Position numbers and translations under genes: made by a program. DNA of 15,474 nucleotides from Methanosphaera sp. rholeuAM6. GTDB taxonomy: Archaea; Methanobacteriota; Methanobacteria; Methanobacteriales; Methanobacteriaceae. A model generated the notes under the pieces. It was not told the DNA's origin, searched no databases, and worked only from the letters and a program-made list of their open reading frames with translations. Positions within the stretch are counted from its first letter, which is position 1. The number at the start of each line of letters is the position of its first letter. The stretch spans positions 409 through 15,882 of the forward strand of contig MVAA01000045.1 of NCBI GenBank assembly GCA_003266105.1, in the 5' to 3' direction. This document shows positions 7,391-13,553 of this stretch, one piece after another.

Positions 7391-7436
7391 ATTTACAATA
7401 TAGTAATAGAAAAGTTATCATACAGGAAGACAATAC

Positions 7437-9119
7437 ATGATAAAGGTAGAAAATTTAACTAAAATTTACAAATTAAAAGATAACAACATGATAAAAGCAT
7501 TGGACAATATTTCCTTTGAAATTAAGGACAACGAAATATTTGGGATAATGGGAATAAGCGGATCCGGAAAGTCTACATTAATGCGTATTTTTAGGGGAGT
7601 GGAAGAATTTGATGAAGGAACCATAACAATAGACGATATGGTAATTACTCCCAAAACATACAATGAATACAAAAATGAACTTAAAAATAAAACAGCAATT
7701 CATCTACAAAGATCATTTGGTTTATGGTCCAAAACTGCTGTTGATAATGTCATTCACAAATTATATGGAATAAAAACAGGAGATGAATCAACAGGCGACA
7801 TAAATGCCATCAGAGATGAATATATCGATGAAGCTTTAGACATATTGGAAACTGTTGGATTAAAAGAAAAAGCCGATCATTTTGCTCCTGTTCTTAGTGG
7901 TGGAGAAAAACAAAGACTGGTTCTTGCAAGACAACTGGCTAAAAAACCTGAAATATTACTGTTGGATGAACCTGCAACCATGAGCAGTCCCAAAAAAAGA
8001 AAAGAAGTATTGGATACCATTAAAAGAATACATGACAAATATAAAACAACCGTAATTATTGTTTCCCATCAGCCAGAAATACAGGAATATATGGCAGACA
8101 GAATCATGCTGATGTTTAATGGTAAAGTAGTGGAAGTGGATACGCCAAATAAAGTAATTAGTGATTTCTTAAAAGATGAAGAAGAAGAATATCCTATAGC
8201 AAAAATGGACAGAACCAAACCAATAATAAAAGTTAACGATTTAACAAAAGATTTCTACTTATTTAGGGGAGGACATGTATTAACAATAGAAGACGTGAAT
8301 TTTGAAGTTAACAAAGGAGAAATACTATCCATAATAGGTCCAACAGGTTCTGGAAAAACAGAAATATTAAAAATGATTGCCGGATTTGAACAACCAGACA
8401 GTGGAAATATATCCATTTTAACAGACAATAAATGGGTTGACATGAATGATTTCGGAGAAAGCAGAATGCATATTAGAAAAAATATGGGATTCATGCATCA
8501 GGAATTTGCACTTACACCCCATACACCCATTATTGAACAGCTAGCTTATAAAATATCCCCAAAGACTGATGACACATACAAATATGCACAGGAAAAAGCT
8601 GAAGAAATAGGTATCAGTGAAGAAGCTTTAGATATCATTTATCAGTTAACGGATTTATCTAAAACCGAAGCCATAATTAAACTGGAAAAAATTAACTTAA
8701 GTCCAGAAGTATTGGATTTGTTATTCCCTCATATTAAAATAGAAGAAGTGATTGAGTATTCTAAACCAGTATTTGAAGCTCTTGACTTACCTTTACCCTT
8801 ATTAACCAGACAATTTATAGAATTATCAGGAGGTCAAAAGGTTCGGGTTGCAATGGCAACTGTTCTAGCATCTAAACCGGATATCATGATACTTGATGAA
8901 CCATTCGGAGATTTGGATCCAGTTACATTAAGACAGGTTGCAAATTCACTTAAAAAAATTAATGAAAAATTTGGCACTACAATAATACTTGTAAGCCACA
9001 CAATGGAATTTGTTAAAGAAGTTTCAACAAGAAGTATACTGATAAATAAAGGTAAATTGATTGAAGAAGGAGATCCTGAAAAAGTAACAAATGATTTTAT
9101 TGAAATGGAAAGTAAATAG
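7437..9119 (+). CDS. atwA: Methyl-coenzyme M reductase system component A2 (double ABC ATPase)
   Basis: A 560-residue soluble protein with two ABC ATPase domains and no membrane segments, matching AtwA (component A2) of methanogens, the ATP-binding part of the system that reductively activates methyl-CoM reductase. Domain 1: Walker A GISGSGKS (39-46), signature LSGGE (153-157), Walker B ending D177-E178. Domain 2: Walker A GPTGSGKT (301-308), signature LSGGQ (463-467), Walker B ending D487-E488, D-loop GDLD. In domain 1 the residues after Walker B read PATMSSP rather than a normal SALD D-loop, so the two sites are probably unequal. Length is normal for the family. The start has AGGAAGA 7 nt upstream. 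A universal stress protein gene follows after 12 bp, so the two are probably co-transcribed. Other soluble double-ABC proteins are the only serious alternative. Confidence 0.87.
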   Translation: MIKVENLTKIYKLKDNNMIKALDNISFEIKDNEIFGIMGISGSGKSTLMRIFRGVEEFDEGTITIDDMVITPKTYNEYKNELKNKTAIHLQRSFGLWSKTAVDNVIHKLYGIKTGDESTGDINAIRDEYIDEALDILETVGLKEKADHFAPVLSGGEKQRLVLARQLAKKPEILLLDEPATMSSPKKRKEVLDTIKRIHDKYKTTVIIVSHQPEIQEYMADRIMLMFNGKVVEVDTPNKVISDFLKDEEEEYPIAKMDRTKPIIKVNDLTKDFYLFRGGHVLTIEDVNFEVNKGEILSIIGPTGSGKTEILKMIAGFEQPDSGNISILTDNKWVDMNDFGESRMHIRKNMGFMHQEFALTPHTPIIEQLAYKISPKTDDTYKYAQEKAEEIGISEEALDIIYQLTDLSKTEAIIKLEKINLSPEVLDLLFPHIKIEEVIEYSKPVFEALDLPLPLLTRQFIELSGGQKVRVAMATVLASKPDIMILDEPFGDLDPVTLRQVANSLKKINEKFGTTIILVSHTMEFVKEVSTRSILINKGKLIEEGDPEKVTNDFIEMESK

Positions 9120-9131
9120 GAGGAAAAGAAT

Positions 9132-9527
9132 ATGTTTGAAAAAATATTAGTTCCGACAGATGGTTCACAGTTAGCTAATAAAGCAGGACGTGAAGCAGTA
9201 CATCTTGCAAAGAAAATTGGCGGAAAAGTAATTGTAACGCACATTATAGATCAAAGCCTTACAGCACCTTACGATGAATTAGAAAAAAAAGCCCAGGAAT
9301 ACTTAAATGAAATTATTGAATATGCTATAGAAAATAAGGTTGAATGTGAAAGTATGACTATTTATGGCAGTCCAAAGTATGATATTGTTACAATCACTAG
9401 AAAAAGTGAAGCAGACTGTGTTATGTTAGGTACTCATGGAAAAACAGGCTTGACAAGCACACTTCTCGGTAGTTTTGCACAGAATGTAATTAAAACAATA
9501 CAATTACCCATAATACTAATCAAATAA
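9132..9527 (+). CDS. Universal stress protein (UspA family), ATP-binding type
   Basis: A 131-residue single-domain Usp protein. It starts with the family opening FEKILVPTDGS, and near the C-terminus carries the full ATP-binding signature G-2x-G-9x-G-S in GTHGKTGLTSTLLGSFAQNV, ending with the usual hydrophobic strand LPIILIK. It should therefore be an ATP-binding homodimer in the cytoplasm. The exact role of such proteins in methanogens is not established. The GGAGG ribosome binding site overlaps the end of atwA and the intergenic gap is only 12 bp, indicating one operon and perhaps coupled translation. The last 12 bp overlap the convergent cbiZ gene. Confidence 0.92.
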   Translation: MFEKILVPTDGSQLANKAGREAVHLAKKIGGKVIVTHIIDQSLTAPYDELEKKAQEYLNEIIEYAIENKVECESMTIYGSPKYDIVTITRKSEADCVMLGTHGKTGLTSTLLGSFAQNVIKTIQLPIILIK

Positions 9528-10574
9528 ATGTTGATTAATAGATTTAATTAATAAATCTATAATATCATCAATATTATCTATTTTTTTATCATTGACATCC
9601 ACATTCAAATGGTTGTATATTAATTCCCGTATTACTCTTGTTATATCTTCAATGTCCAATAGATTTAATTGCACCTCATCAATCAGATTAATGATGCTGC
9701 TGATAAATGCAACGTTTTCTTTATTCCTGTTGAAACAATAAAATTTACTGGCATATTCCACCTTATCAACGTTTTGAGAATTATAAAAATCATCAAAAGT
9801 AATGTGAAATCTGGACAATCTGCTTAAAACGGTAGCTTGAAAATCAATAGACATAAACGTTTGAAGATACAATGCTTTTCTAGTAGCATCTTGAACAGAT
9901 TGTGCTATTAATTCACCAAGTTTGGAATGTTTACCAGCATTTTCCAAGTTATTCTCACTATTTTTGTTAGAAATTATGCATATTCCATCCGTACCCGTAC
10001 CTGTTGATATAAAATTAGAATATTGACTTTCAACTTTTAAATCCTGAAGAACACTGGTTTTTGCTTCCGTGGCAGTTATAGATGCCGTGACTAGAGCACC
10101 ATCCTGCAAATTTGCATTAATTATTGTTATAATATTTATTGTTCCAAAATGCCTAAAATAATGATTTTTATACTCGTAAAATGATGCATTATCCCCCGCT
10201 TTTACCCCATTTTTATCTGCACCTGCAGTAACAATTGAAGTGACTGATAACTGTTCATATTTTTTAGTAGAAATAGCATAATTATCCATACAAGCAGAAG
10301 TCATTAATCCTGTAGATTTATTTGGATTCAAATCCAAATGTATGAACTTATTTTCTTGAAAAGTGTTATAATCAACATCCATTAAATCATCAAAATCCTG
10401 TTCTTCCAATGATTGATTAACCACATGTTTCATATTATGACAAATTCCACCATTTAACCAGGAGGATATTAATAAATTGTTTTCATAGTTTAAATTTACA
10501 ACTATAGCATTGTCTTTTTTTATTATATTAAAGAAATCCTCGTTATAAATTTCTTCAGAATAATTTATTGTCAT
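9516..10574 (-). CDS. cbiZ: Adenosylcobinamide amidohydrolase with a C-terminal extension
   Basis: A 352-residue protein whose residues about 80-235 match CbiZ. This enzyme removes the aminopropanol group of adenosylcobinamide to give adenosylcobyric acid, letting archaea salvage incomplete corrinoids. Visible family blocks are GLMTSACMDNYAIS (89-102), VTSIVTAGAD (111-120), GTINIITIINANLQDGALV (144-162), ITATEAKTSVLQDL (166-179), TGTGTDG (191-197) and AGKHSKLGELI (213-223). Residues from about 240 to 352 form an extra, largely helical and acidic region. The longest frame begins with a TTG at 10586; the ATG at 10574 with GGTG about 6 nt upstream is preferred. A tRNA-Gln lies 33 bp upstream on the same strand, and the 3' end overlaps the convergent usp gene. 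Confidence 0.9.
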   Translation of the reverse strand: MTINYSEEIYNEDFFNIIKKDNAIVVNLNYENNLLISSWLNGGICHNMKHVVNQSLEEQDFDDLMDVDYNTFQENKFIHLDLNPNKSTGLMTSACMDNYAISTKKYEQLSVTSIVTAGADKNGVKAGDNASFYEYKNHYFRHFGTINIITIINANLQDGALVTASITATEAKTSVLQDLKVESQYSNFISTGTGTDGICIISNKNSENNLENAGKHSKLGELIAQSVQDATRKALYLQTFMSIDFQATVLSRLSRFHITFDDFYNSQNVDKVEYASKFYCFNRNKENVAFISSIINLIDEVQLNLLDIEDITRVIRELIYNHLNVDVNDKKIDNIDDIIDLLIKSINQHLFD

Positions 10575-10607
10575 AAATAACACCAAGCAAAAAAATAAGA
10601 AGATAAA

Positions 10608-10679
10608 TAGTCCTTAGCGGAGTCGAACCGCTGTCACAAGATCCAGAGTCTCGTAGGATTGCCACTACCCTAAAGGACT
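10608..10679 (-). tRNA. tRNA-Gln (anticodon CUG)
   Basis: A full cloverleaf of 72 nt can be folded. The acceptor stem is AGTCCTT/AAGGACT with discriminator A. The D arm is GGG...CCT with G18G19 and an unpaired 13:22 position, usual in Gln/Glu tRNAs. The anticodon stem CGAGA/TCTTG carries loop CTCTGGA, giving CUG, and the T arm AGCGG/CCGCT has loop TTCGACT. The first pair is A1-U72, as expected for archaeal tRNA-Gln handled by GatDE. CCA is not encoded; TTT follows the discriminator. No intron. Confidence 0.95.
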
Positions 10680-10719
10680 ATGATAAGAAAATGTTATATT
10701 ATAATATATCTTAAAGAAA

Positions 10720-10727
10720 TATTTATA
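10720..10727 (-). promoter_or_regulatory. Candidate TATA box for tRNA-Gln
   Basis: On the minus strand this reads TATAAATA, about 41 bp upstream of the mature tRNA 5' end. Initiation about 25 bp downstream leaves a leader of roughly 15 nt for RNase P to remove. Confidence 0.5.
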
Positions 10728-10896
10728 GTTTTTTTATTTTCAATTTTAAAATTTAAAAAAAGTTTACTAAAACAAGAAAAATAAATTTTTAAATGAGAAA
10801 ATACGAATGAAAAATTAAGAAATGGTGAAATGAATATTCAAAAAATTTAATTTTTTAATGAAAATAAATAATTTTAGCGGATAAATGATTGAAAAC

Positions 10897-10904
10897 TATA
10901 AATA
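10897..10904 (+). promoter_or_regulatory. Candidate TATA box for nadM
   Basis: TATAAATA is a consensus archaeal TATA box, 58 bp before the preferred nadM start. Initiation near 10928 would give a leader of about 35 nt containing a GTGA ribosome binding site. Confidence 0.5.
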
Positions 10905-10961
10905 ATAGAAAAATATAAAATAGAAAACAATAATCAAAAATTAGGGAAAATGTGAATTACA

Positions 10962-11498
10962 ATGAATGGCAAAAGAGGATTATTAATTGGTAGAATGCAA
11001 CCAGTCCATAAAGGTCACATAAGTGTAATCAATGAAACATTAAAAGAAGTTGATGAATTGATTATAGGAATTGGTAGTGCTGAGAAAAGTCATACAAATT
11101 CAAATCCTTTTACTGGTGGTGAAAGAATATTAATGTTAACAAAAGCATTAAGGGAATATAACATAGATCCATCAAGATACTATATCATACCACTGGAAGA
11201 TATCACGTGTAATTCCTTATGGGTGGGACATGTAAAAATGCTAACCCCACCATTTAATAAAGTATATTCTGGAAACAGTTTAGTACAGCAATTATTTGAA
11301 GAAGAAAACATTTATGTAATTCAACCACCATTATTTAATAGAACCGAATACTCAGGAACCGAAGTGAGAAAAAGAATTTTAAATAATGAAAATTGGCAAG
11401 ATTTAGTACCTAAATCAGTAGTGAAAGTTATAAAAGAAATTAAAGGTGTAGAACGTATACAAAAACTTAATAAAAAAGAAATAAGTGAATTAATATAA
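10962..11498 (+). CDS. nadM: Nicotinamide-nucleotide adenylyltransferase
   Basis: A 178-residue archaeal NadM. It joins AMP from ATP to NMN, producing NAD+ and pyrophosphate, the last step of NAD synthesis and salvage. The N-terminal Rossmann-type strand with the nucleotidyltransferase signature is GRMQPVHKGH (10-19), the H-x-G-H being residues 16-19. The family's GSAEKSHTNSNPFTGGER follows at 38-55, and the C-terminal ATP-binding motif SGTEVRKR at 131-138 corresponds to the ISSTxxR-type motif. Length is normal. GTGA with a 6-nt spacer supports the ATG. An HD phosphohydrolase follows after about 20 bp and is probably in the same transcript. Confidence 0.95.
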   Translation: MNGKRGLLIGRMQPVHKGHISVINETLKEVDELIIGIGSAEKSHTNSNPFTGGERILMLTKALREYNIDPSRYYIIPLEDITCNSLWVGHVKMLTPPFNKVYSGNSLVQQLFEEENIYVIQPPLFNRTEYSGTEVRKRILNNENWQDLVPKSVVKVIKEIKGVERIQKLNKKEISELI

Positions 11499-11518
11499 TA
11501 AATAAAGAGTTGTTAAAA

Positions 11519-12688
11519 ATGGGATTTATCAGAGATAGTATCCATGGAGATTTACATTTAACCGATTATGAATTAAAGATAGTAGATACTATCGAAATGC
11601 AACGGTTAAGAAGAATTAAACAATTAGGTTTCACAAACCTTGTTTACCCTGGTGCTAACCACACACGGTTTGAACATTCTATTGGTACCCTCTTTTTAGC
11701 AAATAAAGTTGGAACCACATTAGGATTAGACAGGGAAGTAGTGGAATTACTTAGAATATGTGGACTTTTACATGACATAGGACATTCTCCATTTTCACAT
11801 GTATCAGAAAAAGCATTGAAAAATAAACATGAAACTGTTACCAAAGAAATAATAGCAGACTCCAATATTACAGACATAATAGAAGAACGGTTTGATGTTA
11901 AACTTATAACAAGTATAATTGATGGAAAAACAAAATACGGTAAAATAATATCTGGAGATTTAGATGTAGATAGAATGGATTACTTAGCTAGAGATTCATA
12001 TTATACTGGAGTTGCATACGGAGTTATCGATACTGAACGATTAATTTATAGTTTAACTTATGATGAAAATAATTTAGTACTGTCACCTAAAGGTGTTCAA
12101 GCAGCAGAATCAACATTACTTGCCAGATATTTCATGTACCCTACAGTTTATCAACATCACACCACCAGAATAGTAAATAGTATGTTTAAAGTCTCATTAT
12201 CCAAATTACTTGAAGAAGAAGTTATAACAGAAAGAGGATTAAGATACTTAGATGATGGTGATTTAATTAATATTACAAGAAATACTCCGGGTTTGCCTGA
12301 AAAAACTATGAGAAATCTTGATACAAGACATTTATACAAGAAGACAGACACAATAAATCTTGCCCAATTTGAAGAACCGTCAACTATTGTAGAAATGGAT
12401 AAAAAATATTTAGTTGAAGCTGAAGAAGCAATTGCTAAGAAATTAGACATAGAACCTGAAGAAGTAATTATAGACATGCCTGAAGAATTATCATTCAAGA
12501 AAATGAATGTTTTGGTGGAAACAGAGAATGGATTAAAACCATTAACTGAAGTATCTACAATAATTGATTCCTTGAAAAAGGCACAGTATAACTATGCAGA
12601 TCTGGCACTGTTTATGTCTCCTGAAAACAAAGAAAAAGCTCAAGCTAAAAACATTAAACTCACAGATTACATAACTTTACCAAATTAA
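11519..12688 (+). CDS. SAMHD1-like HD-domain phosphohydrolase
   Basis: A 389-residue soluble HD-superfamily protein of the COG1078 type, related to SAMHD1 and dGTP triphosphohydrolases. The opening IRDSIHGDLHLT and MQRLRRIKQLGF match the family. The metal-site residues are visible: H53 in RFEHSIG, H85-D86 in LLHDIGH and D151 in DVDRMDYLARD. H89, H94, Y155 and D159 also line up with SAMHD1 active-site residues. The likely activity is hydrolysis of dNTPs to deoxynucleosides and triphosphate, but members can act on other phosphate esters. The frame opens with a TTG at 11510; the ATG at 11519 gives the standard MGFIRDS start and is chosen, although its ribosome binding site is weak. It follows nadM closely and ends in a palindromic terminator. 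Confidence 0.9.
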   Translation: MGFIRDSIHGDLHLTDYELKIVDTIEMQRLRRIKQLGFTNLVYPGANHTRFEHSIGTLFLANKVGTTLGLDREVVELLRICGLLHDIGHSPFSHVSEKALKNKHETVTKEIIADSNITDIIEERFDVKLITSIIDGKTKYGKIISGDLDVDRMDYLARDSYYTGVAYGVIDTERLIYSLTYDENNLVLSPKGVQAAESTLLARYFMYPTVYQHHTTRIVNSMFKVSLSKLLEEEVITERGLRYLDDGDLINITRNTPGLPEKTMRNLDTRHLYKKTDTINLAQFEEPSTIVEMDKKYLVEAEEAIAKKLDIEPEEVIIDMPEELSFKKMNVLVETENGLKPLTEVSTIIDSLKKAQYNYADLALFMSPENKEKAQAKNIKLTDYITLPN

Positions 12689-12719
12689 ATGTTTTAAAAC
12701 ATTTAATTATACTTTTTTT
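12683..12719 (+). terminator. Palindromic terminator after the HD phosphohydrolase
   Basis: A perfect 26-bp palindrome (12683-12708; half-site AATTAAATGTTTT) includes the stop codon and is followed by a run of seven T at 12713-12719. It is the best terminator in the window and closes the nadM/HD transcript. Confidence 0.6.
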
Positions 12720-12810
12720 AAATTATTTCCCCATATGGACTATTTTACTTATTATAGTTTATTTAAGAATTATTCAGTGAAATGATACTGTTAACATTTG
12801 TTTTAAATCT

Positions 12811-12996
12811 GTTAACAAAAAATGTGAAATGAAAACATTTGTTAACAAAAAACAATTTCGTGAAAACATAAGCAATGAAAATGTTAACAAAATAATGTGT
12901 AGTGTTAACAAAAAATGTGAAATGAAAACATTTGTTAACAAAAAATGATTTTGTGAAAACATGAATAAGGAAAATGTTAACAAAATATAATAAAAT
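12811..12996. repeat. Two tandem 93-bp units within the GTTAAC array
   Basis: Segments 12811-12903 and 12904-12996 are direct repeats, about 80 of 93 positions identical by eye, the first 42 exactly. Each has GTTAAC at offsets 0, 30 and 72 (spacing 30-42-21). A partial unit precedes (12790-12810) and another begins at 12997. This points to growth of the array by duplication. Confidence 0.85.
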
Positions 12997-13317
12997 GTTA
13001 ACAAAAATTTATGAACGGTTTTCAAGATGAAAATATTACTTATTCTCAGAAAATATTTGTTATTAAATGATAACAAAAAGAAAACATTTTTCATTAAAAT
13101 GTTAACAATTGAAAACATGAATAACTGCCAGTTACGAACGAAAAGAGGATATTTTCATAGGCAAAGAAATTTTTAAAAAATACATGTTAACAAAAAGTTA
13201 ACAAATATGGTCTTGAAAAATTATGGTGTTTCCAATTTGTTGGAAAAAAATATTTTTGAATTTTCAAATGAAAAAATTATAGTGAAATGTTAACAAATAG
13301 TTAACAATTGAAAACAT
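12831..13317. repeat. Second motif GAAAACAT, seven copies in register with GTTAAC
   Basis: Exact GAAAACAT starts at 12831, 12862, 12924, 12955, 13080, 13111 and 13310. Each lies 10, 11, 20 or 21 bp from a neighbouring GTTAAC or GATAAC. Together they suggest a broader consensus G-W-W-A-A-C-A repeated on the helical period, perhaps strong and weak sites for one protein. Confidence 0.7.
13229..13246. repeat. Short hairpin inside the array
   Basis: TTTCCAA and TTGGAAA are perfect 7-bp arms around TTTG, in the 92-bp interval between GTTAAC sites, the only interval off the helical register. It could be a structured element or separate binding site. Confidence 0.35.
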
Positions 13318-13330
13318 ATTGTTAACAAAA

Positions 13331-13338
13331 TATAAATA
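13331..13338 (+). promoter_or_regulatory. TATA box abutting a GTTAAC site
   Basis: TATAAATA follows directly after GTTAACAAAA (13321-13330), so that site would cover the BRE/TFB position. If used, transcription would begin near 13363 and read towards the coiled-coil gene at 13554 with a leader of about 190 nt. A protein bound to the array could repress it, as in an autoregulated operon. Confidence 0.4.
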
Positions 13339-13553
13339 GAGAGTATTACATAATTATTCTTAACGGATGATGTTAACAAAATGTTAACAAAAAAAATAAC
13401 TAGAAAAATAGTGTACAGATGAAATTAGTAATTCACGGATACGAAGATATTTTCAGTATGTTTTTAGAAAACAAATGTTAACAAATAAAAAAAAAAGTTA
13501 ACATTTCAACAGCATTTGTTAACATTCAATTGATTAAATAAAATGGTGTATAT

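Larger units (their letters stand above)
6465..7436. other. 972-bp region without a convincing gene
   Basis: This is the longest gene-free stretch outside the repeat array. It contains a 36-codon reading frame (6771-6881), short inverted repeats at 6607-6621 (CCATTA/TAATGG), 6637-6655 (TTCATTA/TAATGAA), 7044-7071 (ATGTTAA/TTAACAT) and 7138-7174 (10-bp arms), and a strong TATA-like element at 6918. A less AT-rich patch lies around 7034-7083. It may hold decayed genes or an unannotated RNA; neither is shown. Confidence 0.5.
10681..10961. other. Divergent promoter region between tRNA-Gln and nadM
   Basis: The 281 bp between the leftward tRNA and rightward nadM contain TATA boxes for both (10720-10727 minus and 10897-10904 plus). 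The centre is A/T-rich with no reading frame or clear dyad. Confidence 0.5.
12790..13523. repeat. Array of 19 helically phased GTTAAC sites
   Basis: Perfect GTTAAC hexamers start at 12790, 12811, 12841, 12883, 12904, 12934, 12976, 12997, 13101, 13186, 13197, 13289, 13300, 13321, 13372, 13383, 13477, 13497 and 13518, with a degenerate GATAAC at 13069. Most continue as GTTAACAAAA, giving an A-tract on one side. Intervals are 21, 30, 42, 21, 30, 42, 21, 104, 85, 11, 92, 11, 21, 51, 11, 94, 20 and 21 bp; all but the 92 lie within 1.5 bp of a multiple of 10.5. At roughly 25% GC fewer than one copy would be expected here, and only scattered single copies occur elsewhere (for example inside atwA). 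The sites would face one side of the helix, and phased A-tracts predict curvature. The region has no believable gene. It lies directly upstream of a DNA-binding-like coiled-coil gene. Confidence 0.9.

Noticed and set aside
10608..10680. 73-nt tRNA fold with a U1-A72 first pair
   Set aside because: Shifting by one base gives A1-U72, T8-A9 and discriminator A73, the normal archaeal tRNA-Gln arrangement.
12774..13118. 114-residue leftward reading frame inside the GTTAAC array
   Set aside because: It translates the repeats (recurrent FLLT and NVFISHFLLT), has no ribosome binding site and depends on the array's low stop density; it is a by-product of the repeats.
12790..13523. CRISPR array
   Set aside because: The conserved unit is only 6-11 bp, intervals vary from 11 to 104 bp, spacers are themselves repetitive and no cas gene is nearby.
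12790..13523. Insertion-sequence ends or transposon remnant
   Set aside because: No transposase frame and no terminal inverted repeat pair; the palindromic hexamers are internal and periodic.
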